Program-made: the position numbers and the translations under genes
The notes under the pieces: model-generated
Told to the model about the DNA's origin: nothing
What the model saw: the letters and a program-made list of their open reading frames with translations, nothing else
Database searches by the model: none
Part shown: positions 35,433 to 47,258 of the stretch, piece by piece
How positions within the stretch are numbered: the stretch's first letter is position 1
Layout of the letters: each line of letters begins with the position of its first letter
From: Holtermannia corniformis
Taxonomy: Eukaryota > Basidiomycota > Tremellomycetes > Holtermanniales
Reading direction: 5' to 3'
NCBI GenBank assembly: GCA_001599935.1
Contig: BCIJ01000012.1
Span: 408,483-472,482 of the forward strand
DNA length: 64,000 bases

Positions 35433-35810
35433 CGGAAGGGTGGAGCAAGCCCTGGCGGGAGCCGCCTGGGGCGAGCTATATGCCCGCCCAGATTGACGAG
35501 ATGGCGCCTGCGGAGTGTGAAAGAGGACGCTGGGCGATGGCGATGGGTTGGGCTCCCGCTCGCGAGCTAGAGAGCGCCTTCAGCAAGACAAAGGACTGGC
35601 ACCGTGTCGACTCCGCTCAGGTGGGGTGCGATGGCGCACACCAGTGAGGATACATCTCGATCTGCGTCACACTGGCGCTCGGGGCGACCCAGCTGGCGAC
35701 GATCGCGCACAGGCCAGAGCGCAGCCAGGCGTTTCATCGCGACCTTAGCGCTTCCGGACCGGATCATGGCGGTCAACACGCCGTCAGTGTCAACACGGAT
35801 CGTCGGCCAT
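35433..35810. other. Intergenic region upstream of the GATA-type gene
   Basis: 378 nt between the GATA-type start codon and the stop of the membrane-protein gene, both on the minus strand. It must hold the GATA-gene promoter. No clear motif or ORF is supported. Confidence 0.4.
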
Positions 35811-36554
35811 CTAGATCATCCCTGCACTGCCACTACTCGCTAAACGTTCCTGCCGCCTGCGTTCTCGCCTCTCACGGTCCGCTCGCCGGTCGACGCGCAC
35901 GCTCAAAGTGTCCGAATCACTGGGCTCGCGCTCCCGATGTCGCCTCGGAGGCTCGACCGTCGCCCCTGTCCGCTCGCGTGGCCGTGCGTCGCTCCGAGAG
36001 GGGCGGGCGACAGAGTAGCGGTTGTCGACTGGCTGGCCTACAGTATCTCTGCGTGCATCGTGGTGATAGTAGGATGCAATCGTCGCTTGCGACTGTCGGT
36101 CCCGTCGTTCCCCTTCGCGTCTTGCTGGCCGAGCAACGCTCTTTGGCCGTGCTGACGCTTTCGGTTTCGGACTCGGCTCATCGTCCGACGACGTCGAGTC
36201 ATCTTCTACCTCTTGCCTCGGACTGTCCTTTGCCCGCGCTCGGTCGTCTTCACTCTCGACGTCACTCGCCGCTCGGTCCTCCTTCTCGCCTCCGGTCTCT
36301 TCATCCCCTTGCGGCTGCCGCGCCCGTGCGTTGCGCCGAAAGCAGTACAAGCACAGAAACGACAGCAGAAAGATGCCGCCGGCAGCAGAACACCCGGCAA
36401 TGATCAACGTCGTCGTGCTGAACGAAGCTTTCTGACACGAAATGTAGTCGGACAGTGACGAGTCGTCGTACGAGCACGTCGAGTCGTCCCGCCGTTCCAC
36501 GGCGGCGTGTACGCCCAAGCTGACGGCCATGACAACTGGTAGGTGCTTTCGCAT
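35811..36554 (-). CDS. Single-pass membrane protein with charged cytoplasmic tail (247 aa)
   Basis: One exon. A signal peptide (MRKHLPVVMAVSLGVHAAV) precedes a short extracellular part with two cysteines (STCSYDDSSLSDYISCQ), a transmembrane span (LIIAGCSAAGGIFLLSFLCL, about residues 50-69) and a juxtamembrane YCFRRNARAR. The rest is a long, highly charged, disordered tail rich in R, E, D and S, with EERRDRQ-type repeats. The topology resembles wall-sensor or Axl2/Mid2-like proteins, but there is no conserved domain to name it. Confidence 0.7.
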   Translation of the reverse strand: MRKHLPVVMAVSLGVHAAVERRDDSTCSYDDSSLSDYISCQKASFSTTTLIIAGCSAAGGIFLLSFLCLYCFRRNARARQPQGDEETGGEKEDRAASDVESEDDRARAKDSPRQEVEDDSTSSDDEPSPKPKASARPKSVARPARREGERRDRQSQATIASYYHHDARRDTVGQPVDNRYSVARPSRSDARPRERTGATVEPPRRHREREPSDSDTLSVRVDRRADRERRERRRQERLASSGSAGMI

Positions 36555-37194
36555 ATGCTGTTGATCCCATCCAGACTGTCAACCCGGCGTTTGATCGCAT
36601 CAAAGGTTACCCCTATACGTGTCAAACGCCAAAGGAAGCTGACAGACCTTCATGTGCTCGATACTGACCATACTGATGCACCGTCTGCCAAGCTGCGCAG
36701 AGGGCCGCCTCGTCGGAATGCTTGGCTTCGACCAACACGCCGTCCTGTTTGGTTCGCGTTCTGGAACCAAACAGTGAGATGGCTGGTGGCGGCGCGCATT
36801 TGCCGGAACCGGCGGTGGCCGCGACCCACCGGGCGTGCCATCTCGCGACTGGGCGTCGCCATTTCGCTCTCGTGGAGTTTACCCAGCGCTCTCGAGCCGG
36901 GACAGGAACCCTGTCGAGCGTCCGGCCGATCGCCACTCGATCGGGAAGGTCGAACGACATGGCTTGAAGCACGCCCGGCGCGTCGCTCGCGACGCCGAGT
37001 GAAGCGGCGGGCGCTCTCATCTGTTCTTTACAACCACCCAGCTTCGTGTCGCCAGCCGCACCGTTGCGTTTTCTAATTCTGACTCTGATCAACGAGCCTG
37101 GTGCTCTTCAGCCTCGACGGCCTCACTCTCCTTGACCTAGCGTCACGGCCTAGTGCCCTCCCGATTCTACTTACAAGACCCTACAAGATTCAAC
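36555..37194. other. Intergenic region upstream of the GH71 glucanase
   Basis: 640 nt between two divergently transcribed genes (membrane protein on minus, glucanase on plus), so it holds both promoters. Overlapping long frames on both strands (36543-37076 plus, 36622-37092 minus) have arginine-rich, frame-shadow-like compositions and no recognisable motif. I treat them as chance ORFs in GC-rich DNA. Confidence 0.4.
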
Positions 37195-39943
37195 ATGGCG
37201 CCAGTCGTCGAATCCCTCGTCACCCTCCTCGCTCTTTCCGTGGCTGTCCAGGCGACACCGCTTCAGCCGGGTCGCCACGCGCCTCCCTACCTCACCGGTC
37301 TTTCTCACCACGCCAATGCGGCCCGCCGCGCGGTCAGCAACCTCGTATCGCGCTACTATTATGGCGCCGAGCACGGTCTGGTAGGTGCTGTGACGCGTCC
37401 TCTACCTCGCTGACATTTCAGTCCCGCCCTGCGCTTTTGCCCGAGAAGCGCGCCATTGTCCCTAGCGGCTGGTCGTACGTCGGCTGTGTCGCTGAATCCT
37501 ACGAGGAGCGTCTCCTCGGCAACCTCGGCTTTTACACGCCTGCAATGACCCTCCAGACGTGCATGACTCAGTGCCAGCAGTCGGGCTACGTCTATGCCGG
37601 TCTCGAGTATGGCGACGAGGTGGGTTCTCACCTTGGTGCTGAACGCGACTGACCCACCAGTGCTACTGCGCCAATGAACTCACCGGCTCGGGCGGTGCCA
37701 TCAGCCCCGACTCGACGTGCAACATGGCGTGCGCGGGTGACTCGAGCGCCAACTGCGGTGCAGGCTGGTTCCTCTCGCTCTACACTTATAATGCTACCGA
37801 CGTCGGTACCGGGTGCACGACGCCGATCGCGACGGCCACTGGTACGGCCACCGCCACGGGTACTGTCTCGCTCAATGCTACGGCGACGGGTACTGTCTCG
37901 CTCAACGCTACGGCGACCGGCACCGTCTCGCTCAACGCTACCGCCACCCTCTCGTTGAACGGGACGGCTACCGCGACCAATATCACCTCGATCGTCACCG
38001 GGACCTCGACCAACACTGCACCTGCTGCTACCATCACCTCGAGCGACGACGATGTGTCCGAGTGGCACTCGCTCGGCTGCGCCGTCGACTCGCTCGAGAA
38101 GCGCGTCCTGCCTGGCCAGCAGCACGGTGACCAATGGGACCTCACGATCGACAAGTGCTTGACAATGTGCGAGGACGGCGGGTACAAGTTTGCCGGGTTG
38201 GAATACGGCTCGGAATGCTGGTGCTCCAACACGATCCGCTCAGACGTCTCATACACCGGGTGGTGCTACACCCCTTGCGCCGGTGACTCGTCCGAGTACT
38301 GTGGTGGCGGCTGGGGTCTTGACGTCTACGAGCTCATCTCGTCGAGCTCGGACTGTGAGACTGCGACCGCTTCGGCCACGTCGAGTCTTGTGGCTGGCGG
38401 CGCGTTCGTGACCCCGACTGGCGGCTTCAACTCGACGACCAAGGCCGCAGCTGCTGGCACTACGCTTAGTGTCGCGCCGACCACGGTGACGACCAAGGCT
38501 GCTACCACGACCAAGGCTGCTACGACCAAGGCCACAACCAAGGTTGCCACGACCGCCAACACTACTCCCGCCTCATCCACTGTCGCCCCGGCCGCCACAA
38601 ACGTCCCGTCGTCGTCCAAAACTCACCAAGTCTGGGCCCACCACATGGTCGGCAACACCTACTCGTACTCGGTGTCCGACTGGGCGGCCGACATTGCCGA
38701 CGCTTATGCCAACGGGATCGACGGTTTTGCGCTCAACATGGGGTCCGACTACTGGCAGCCGAGCCGGATCAACGATGCGTACACGGCCGCAGCCAACAGC
38801 GGCACGGGCTTCAAGATGTTCCTCTCGCTCGACATGACCTCGCTCGGGTGCTCATCGAGCGCAGACGCGACCACGCTCGTCAACCTAGTCAAGCGCTGGG
38901 CTAGCCACTCGAACCAAGCGATCCACCAAGGCAAGGTCCTCGTCTCGACGTTTGCCGGTTCCGACTGCTCGTTTAGCTCGGGCTCGTCCAACGGCTGGCA
39001 GTCGGAATTCAAGGACGTCTTGACCGCTGCCGGCGTCAACACCTTCTTCATGCCGAGTGTCTTTTCCGACGTCAGCACGTTCAAGTCCAACACTTGGATG
39101 GACGGCGAGCTCAACTGGAACTCGGCTTGGCCCATGGGTTCAGACGACATCAGCACCGACACTGATGTCACGTACCGCAACGCGCTCGGCTCCAAGGAGT
39201 ACGTCCCGGCCATCTCGCCTGCGTTCTTCACCCACTTCCCGGTCAACGGCTGGAACAAGAACTGGATCTACCGCGGTGACGACTGGCTCTACTCGACCCG
39301 CTGGGAGCAGATCATTGCCATGCGCGATGTCGTCCAGCAGACGGAGATTTTGGTGAGTCGTCGGCGTAAGCGGAACTATACTGACCGACAGACCTACAAC
39401 GACTACGGAGAGTCTTCGTACATTGGCCCGATCAAGGGTGATCTCCCCGCCGGCAGCGAGGTCTGGACCAACGGCTATGACCACCGTGAGTTGATTGCTC
39501 TCGTATGAACACGGCTGACCCGAGCAGAGGGCTGGAACGTTCTCACAAAGTACTACGCCACCGCCTTCAAGAGGGGTGCCTACCCTAGCATCACCAAGGA
39601 CTCTATCACGCTCTGGTCGCGCCCTCACCCCAAGGCGGCTACCGCCTCGTCTGACGCGACCGGACGTCCATCCGGCTGGGAAAAGACAGACGACAACCTC
39701 TACGCGATTGTGCTCACGACGGGTCCTGCGATCGTGTCGCTCACCTCGGGCTCGACCACCACGACATTCAGCGTCCAGGCCGGTCTGAGCAAGCTCAAGG
39801 TCGCCTCGCAGGTCGGCAGTATCAGCGCAAAGGTGGTTCGCGACAGCGCAACCGTCGCGTCGTATGCTGCCGGCTCGGCCTTTTCGTACACCAACTCTCC
39901 CACCACTTATAACTTCAACTACTTTGTAGGATCGAGCTCGTAA
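37195..39943 (+). CDS. Secreted GH71 alpha-1,3-glucanase with two WSC domains
   Basis: Exons 37195-37380, 37422-37619, 37661-39352, 39392-39485 and 39528-39943 (861 aa). A predicted mutanase-type enzyme acting on alpha-1,3-glucan of fungal walls. A signal peptide (about 1-20) and a Kex2-like EKR precede two cysteine-rich WSC domains (about 80-155, with CVAESYEER and YCANEL; about 262-350, with CWCSNTI and CAGDSSEYCGGGW). A Thr/Ala-rich repeat lies between them and a threonine/lysine-rich linker follows. The GH71 domain starts near residue 450 (HQVWAHHMVGNTYSYSVSDW, then DIADAYANGIDGFALNMG) and runs to the C terminus. WSC domains probably bind wall carbohydrate. Confidence 0.9.
37861..37950 (+). 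repeat. Three tandem 30-bp repeats coding TVSLNATATG
   Basis: Three consecutive 30-nt units beginning ACTGTCTCGCTCAA (third ACCGTCTCGCTCAA) encode TVSLNATATG, with synonymous and few other changes, in the linker after the first WSC domain of the glucanase. Each unit carries an N-glycosylation sequon (NAT). Copy number could vary between strains. Confidence 0.85.
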
Positions 39944-40148
39944 GCTCTCCTCGTTACTTGTAGTCCACTTTGCGGCCGTGCTGGCGCGGCTCGCTGTATG
40001 TTTGCATGGGTCTGGCTAGCTAGCTATGGGATGCACATTGCATAAACACAAACAGCGTCGACAGGCACCACGGACATTGCTCGTCATTCCAACTCGACGC
40101 GTTTGACGACGACAACCATCATCGGCGTTAACATTCCATCGACCCACA

Positions 40149-43100
40149 ATGGTCTGGCCAGGAGTTGCGCGCGATCCAGCTCTGCCCCACCCGGCGGAAG
40201 ACCTGTCAAAGGACGATGATCTGTTGTCGTGGATGCTTGTTGACCAGCTGGCGTCGATGCCGGGTCGCACATTGGGCGTTCACCCGCAGCAGGTCGGCTA
40301 CGTTGGGCCGAGGTACAAGCTCGAGGATGTGTTGACTATCGTCAAGGAGGTGGGTACTCGCTGCATGACCGGGCTGACGACAGACGGCTGCCAAAGGTCT
40401 GGTTGCCGAGGGTGTTGAACGACTCGAAGAGTGAGTCGTGGAATGTAGGCTCGGCTGACAGCAGGCACCCGGTCATCCAGAAGCATCTCGACAGCAAGCA
40501 GGATCGGTCACAAGAGGATCGGTTTCTCAAGTGGGTGTTTGTTTACATTGTCCGAGCTGATCACCAGACACCTCCGACGGTATCTATTACCATACGAACC
40601 CACTTCGAGCGTCGAATTTCACCTCACGAGCCGGTATTCAGCTGTCACGGGCCATACCGAGCTAGCCGTGTTCGCGACCAAGCCTATCAAGCCGGGCAAG
40701 GTGTTGCATGAGATCCAGGGGAGTGTCGTGCCGCTCCCTGATCAATGGCGCGAGGAGATGGATCTAGGCGACTCGGGTCCAAAGTCGGACGAGGAGACAG
40801 AGGAGGAAGACGACAGCGTGGTCAAGGGTGAAGAGGGCGAGGAAGAGCTCGAGCCAGCGCCACCACCAGAGCCATTACCAGAGCCCAAGAAGCGCGGAAG
40901 AGGACGACCGAGGAAGAGTGAAGCCCCGCCCTTGACGATCCAGCAACGTGCAGGTACGGGATCTAAAGGCAAGGAAACCGAGCTGCGCAAGGTCATCCAC
41001 CGCCGCAGCGCTCGAGTCCGGCGACGCGACTTTAGCATTGTCTGGTCGAGCCTGAAGCGGTGCTTTCAGCTGTTCCTCGGGCCAGCACGGTTTCTGAATG
41101 TAAGTACGCGTTGTCACAATACTGCTGACGACAGCACGACTGTTCGCCCAATGTCGAGTTGCTACGCCAAGGTCAATACGTGACGTTCAAGGTTTTACGG
41201 CCGATAGTGATTGGCGAGGAGTTGACTACGTTTTAGTAAGTGCTCGGGTGTAAGACTGCGCTGACGTTCAGCGGCGAGAACTATTGTAAGCCGCTACCGA
41301 GATATCCGTACTGACCCGCAGTTGGCAAGGATAACAATGAATGGTGAGTGTCTGCTCGGATGGCTGAGCTGATGCCAGTCTATGCCTCACGTGCGAGACG
41401 AACCAGACGGGCGGGTTCACGCCACGATCGTCGACACCGAGGGTTAGCAGCACGCCCCGGCCAGATCGGGAGTCGGTGAGCCCAGCGCGATCGACGCCGG
41501 TCAAGAGCGCCAGAAAGCCGCCGAGCTCGCTCCGCAAGGCATTTGTCAAACACGAGTCGGTCGACAGCGCCGACGAGATTGAGTCGCTGGGCGCCCGCTC
41601 GCCGGTTGAGAGCCCGCCGCGAAAGGGCTCGCCACCGCGCCGGCAAACGCGCTCAAGCGTGGTCACGCCGAAAACTCGCAAAGGTAAAGGCAAAGCGGCC
41701 GAGTCGAGTGACGAATCCGAGGTGCCCACGCCAGCGGTGACGCGCTCGAGTTTGCAGCGTCAAGCGTCAAAGAACTCTCGCCCACTCAATTTTAGCAAGC
41801 GCTACGACGTGTCGGTTCGCGAGGCTTCGGCTAGTTCAGTGTCGTACGCTACGCCAAAACTATATATCGACACGTTCGGTAACGGTAACGCCATCCCCGA
41901 CAGCTTTGCACGCTGCGTGACATGCTGCAAACCGCTGGTCGAAAGGATCTGGTTCCAAAAGGCCTTCTTCGAGTACTGCGATCGGTGAGTGAAGACGTGG
42001 TCGACAGAGCTGACGCCAGATGCCTACGCCACGCTTTGGTGTTTGACATGAGATGGCCTGCTCGACGCGACGAAGAGGTTGACGAGTACCCGCCGCGCCA
42101 CTTGATCCCGCCGAACCACGCCGTCCGTCGGATCACCTCGGTCGCACTGCCGAGCTTGAACAAGCAGCCGCGTGGGCGCAAGGAGCCGACGCCGACGCCG
42201 TCTCCGCCTCGCAAGCTGCGCGAGTCGAAAGAGGAGCGTGAACTGCGCAAGGAGTCGAAGCGCGAGGCTCGCGAGAAAGCGAGGCGGGAGCGCGAACAGG
42301 CCGAGGCGGCACGCCAGGAAGCCGCAGAGAGAGCGTACCAGGCCGGGCTCGCGGCCAAAGAGGCTGCTAAACTCGAAGCAATCCGCCTAAAGCAAGAGGC
42401 CAAAGCGGAAGCCAAACGGCTCAAGCTCGAAGCCAAGCGCCTGCGCGAGGAAAACGCCGTCAAAGGTGTCGGGCTCTGGTCGCGGTACGAGTATCAGTCG
42501 CCAGCAGAGCAGAAAGCGCTCGAGGACAAGAAGAAGCTGCTCACGAGTGGCACCCGGCGCGGCAAGAGCTTTCGCGCGGCGAGCGAGGAGGAAGAAATGG
42601 CGCGGCTAGCCGAGGAACGCGCCGGCATGGTTCGCCAGGCATCAGGCAGCGTCCCAGCCGAGACGCGGCACCATTCGCCGGTCCGCTCGGTCAGCCCGAA
42701 GAAGCCCAAGACGTATGCCTCGCAGGCCAACGCGCGCGCGCTTGCGCTCCATCAAAGTCACAAAGCCAAGGCGAGCACGACTTTGCGTACGCACACGGCA
42801 GCTGCAGGCCCGTCGGGCGTCATGACCGATGTAGTCGAGCTCGATGGCGTCACGAGCGATGGCGAGAGCGAGGAGCGACAGCTTGCAGCCGATGCCGCGG
42901 CGATCAAAGCGGCCGTAGCGGACGACGAGACGGTGACTTCCAGTCGGCTCGGCCCATCTGCCGACACGCCGAGAGCCTCTACCCCGTCGTTGGAGGAAGC
43001 CTCGCCTATGCTGGATGTCGAGCTCGGTTCAGAAGTGACCGACTCGGCGTCGGAAAAAGTACGTGCGTGTTTGCAAGGGCGTAGCTAATGTCAGAGTACC

Positions 43101-43172
43101 AAACGCAAGCGCGAGAGCAGCCCGTTTGAGCGCAAGATCAAGCCTGGGGGTCAATGGAGATATGTGTTTTGA
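40149..43172 (+). CDS. SET9: Histone H4-K20 methyltransferase Set9 / Suv4-20 (ten exons)
   Basis: Exons 40149-40349, 40384-40430, 40465-40530, 40568-41099, 41135-41235, 41272-41285, 41322-41343, 41379-41984, 42020-43058 and 43095-43172 (901 aa). Family motifs: HLRRYLLPYEPTSSVEFHLT, RRDFSIVWSSLKRCFQLFLG, PARFLNHDCSPN (cofactor/active site), GEELTTFYGENYFGKDNNEC and CLCLTCE. The SET domain is interrupted by about 80-100 residues of acidic sequence plus an AT-hook (KKRGRGRPRK). The C-terminal half is a long K/E/A-rich helical region (about residues 580-690). All nine introns are 34-37 nt; exons of 14 and 22 nt fall in the GENYFGKDNNEC segment. Its mark would be H4K20 methylation on chromatin. 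Confidence 0.92.
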
Positions 43173-44022
43173 TGCATCTGATGGGAGCTGTACATGAGTG
43201 CTGTCGTTTAAGACGGAGCCTGGTGCGGTAAAGTCGCATCTACCATCGATACGTGCACGGGCTTGAGATATGTTACAGATTGGGGCGGGCGTCGGTCGTG
43301 ACGCGCTAGAGATGCATCCAAGAAACGCAGTAGCTTGGTCGCTGCTGATCAGGCGGCCTCTCAGCTCGCGCTTGTCGAGCAACCCGAATGGATCAAAGAC
43401 TAGTCTTGGTCAGTGGACAGCACAACCGCGGTAAGTTCATCTGCGGCTGCGTCGTCCGATGAGCTTCCGTCCTGATCGAATCGGTCAACCCAAGGCAGCG
43501 ACGACGATCTGTTCGGGGATGACTACCGGATTGCTCGCCGAGTTTTGGCATCTGGCGCTCTAGATATATGCCAGCCAGCGTGGCGCTCTCATCGTCAGAC
43601 GGCAGCAGTGAACAGCTTGTGGCGATCAGGAGACACTGGCAGTTTTGTACTACAGGTCAAGTGTCGTCCACGCGCTGTTACAATACCTGCTCTGAACATA
43701 GCGCCGCACCGGGCCTTCCCTTATCGAATTGCCCGCTTTGAAGGTATATCAATTGGACCTGCAGAGCCCTGTTTCCATATCGGTAGCATTTGCGACACAA
43801 GGTCTCTTGCAGCTAAACTTTCCGAGTATAGGACGCAAGAGGACCATTAGCGTAGGCAAGCTAGTGATGTTTTATCGCCAGCAGCCGCCTTGCGATTGAA
43901 TATGGCTCTTGGCGATACATTTGGCTGCTCCGATCACGGCAGCGTGAACATCAGTCGGCTCGCCACGACTGTCGGCAGCACCGTGACCATTCCGTTTGTA
44001 TATGTAGCATGCGCGACCAAGT
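43173..44022. other. Intergenic region, SET9 / PIG-F-like (convergent)
   Basis: 850 nt between two convergent stops, longer than other convergent gaps here (33-415 nt). I found no supported gene, repeat or RNA. Short frames (43545-43850 plus, 43890-44138 plus) show no motif. Confidence 0.4.
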
Positions 44023-45034
44023 CTAAGCCACCTTCTTCCCCTTGCGCTTCTTGCTCGCCGCCTTGGGCCCGCCCACATCCGCACTCTTCACCAGACCGGC
44101 CCCCGCAGCAGTCTCATCAGCCTCGACCGCCGTCTTGACATAGTTGACGAATCCGCCCGTAATGTAGCCCAACAACGAGCCGAACGTTGGTGTCAACGGA
44201 TATCCCTGGCCCATCAGCTTGGCCTAGACGGCGAGGACTCACCTGCCACGGGCGATCCCAATCGAGTGCCAACGGGATCACGCCGAGCCATGCGCCGACG
44301 AGGGTCCCGATCACTGGGTAGACTAGTGCGCGCTCGAGGGGTGATTCAGGACTGTGAGGTTTAGTAGGTGGTAGAGTGGATCGTGACCGACCTGAATTCG
44401 CAGAGGAGCCGGGTGAACGTGTAGCGGTCAAACAGGCCGTCTGCGTATAGTGACGGAACGCCGAGGGTGTAGGTGACGGGAAAGATGGTCAGGAACGCCA
44501 GGTGAAGCGCGAGCAGTGCGGTTTGGGTGTGACCCCTGGTCGTTAGCTATAGACAAGTTCAGGGTGAACCTACTCGGTGACCGGCGCGCCTGCTAGCACC
44601 AGCGCCGCACTCGTCGCCAACGCCGCGATGACCGTCGCACCCAGCGCATTCTTCGTTCGCTACGCGTCAGCCTGTCCGCTCGCGACTCGACTCACCGTCA
44701 GCCGGGCGGCAGCCCACCCTTTCCTGCGCGCAACCTCGTCCTCACCCGCCTCGCCTCGACCCTCTCCGCCCTCGTGCCACCGCCTCAGGTGACCACCCCA
44801 CCAGACCATCACCAGTGCGACGCCGGCCGTGCTCCAGCCCATGGTAGCGCCCACATTGGCCGTCAGAGGCGTGAGCCAGGGATGTTCGGGCCTGTCGGCG
44901 GAGGAGCGCTGAGCGAGGTTGCCGGTGTAAAAGTACTGCGTCGAGCGCGGGAGCGAGGTGAAGCTGAACACCAGCAGGGTTGATTGCAGCAGCAGTAGCG
45001 TTAGGTACGGCGAGAGCGGGAGCTGCGGCGGCAT
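44023..45034 (-). CDS. GPI11: PIG-F-like GPI-anchor biosynthesis membrane protein
   Basis: Exons 45034-44696, 44659-44574, 44535-44392, 44351-44243 and 44205-44023 (286 aa). PIG-F/Gpi11 helps add ethanolamine phosphate to GPI anchors in the ER. About six hydrophobic spans are visible (LTLLLLQSTLLVFSF, TMGWSTAGVALVMVWW, VIAALATSAALVLAG, ALLALHLAFLTIFPV). The family-typical end reads VIGTLVGAWLGVIPLALDWD, RPWQGYPLTPTFGSLLGYI. A lysine-rich tail (KKRKGKK) follows. Introns are 36-40 nt. The assignment rests mostly on the LGAWLG...LDWDRPWQ...GYPLTPTFG block. Confidence 0.82.
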
Positions 45035-45269
45035 GGTTGTTGGACGTTGGGCAGGTCGGAGTGATTTCTCAGACTGACGGGTGCTAGCTGAGTGCTACCG
45101 AACTGCTAGGTGTGCTATCTGCTCGATCGGGTGGCCTGGACTGAACGTTGGACTGGACTGCTGCGGTGGGCAATAGTTTCATCTCGCCAGGCGAGGTAAC
45201 AAAAGGTAGATAGCAAAAGCGAAGGTCTCCAACGTGTCCAAACTCTCCTCTCGACGCTCACGCGCTCGT

Positions 45270-46610
<1,341 letters not shown>

Positions 46611-47211
46611 CTACTGGGACAACCCAGTCCTTAGAAGAGCGGCGTGGTCGGCCCACAAAGTCGAGTCAACCATCCAGCGTTGGACAAATTGGTCGAGGTC
46701 ACACACGGCTCCGTGACGCGGCAGCGTACCCGTATAATCAGATGGTGCGAGTGGGCGGTCAACAAAGACCGATTCGTACTTTTTCTTTGACAGGATCCGA
46801 GTTTCCGAAGGATCTTCATACACTGTGCAGCATCAGTCTGACATTACACCGAGAGAAGCCTGTACCCACCTCGCGGCTGCGCCATCGCTCCTCGACTCGG
46901 AAGACTTTATGATCGTTGGTGACTAACGCAAGCTGCGATCCAGGTCGGTCGAGTACCTCGAATCGGCTGTCGGACCACTTTGACTCGAACCGGGCGGCGG
47001 CAATGACACGGGCAGCCTGGTAGCTTCAGCATCACACACAGCGCTGGGCTAGGCAAACTGACGTACGCTGCTGTAGTAAGGCGACGGTGCCGACTGCAGT
47101 TGGGGGTTCGGCTGAAGGAATGTGCTCTGCGCATACACTTGGGTCTGATAAAGCAAGTCAATACGAGCTACCATTTGCCCCTGACCGCGTGAAACGCACC
47201 TTGATACCCAT
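46611..47211 (-). CDS. Unrecognised protein (150 aa, four exons)
   Basis: Exons 47211-47200, 47144-47067, 47016-46866 and 46822-46611. The start gives MGIKTQVYAQSTFLQPNPQL; the 12-nt first exon is joined by a 55-nt intron (GTGCGT, ATTGACTTG, TATCAG). A start at 47174 inside that intron (MVARIDLL) is an alternative. The product is hydrophilic with a helix AARVIAAARFESKW and a strand-rich middle (FEVLDRPGSQLALVTNDHKV, FRVEERWRSRE). No signal peptide or membrane span. The composition looks like a globular, conserved protein, but I cannot name it. It starts only 47 nt after the stop of the next gene upstream. Confidence 0.6.
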
Positions 47212-47258
47212 CCTCTCCTACAAAACCTAATCCACCATCCCACTCTGGTCCTGTTGCC

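Noticed and set aside
36543..37092. Long overlapping ORFs (177 and 156 codons) on both strands
   Set aside because: Arginine-rich, low-quality composition and mutual overlap in a GC-rich divergent promoter; no motif or splice support.
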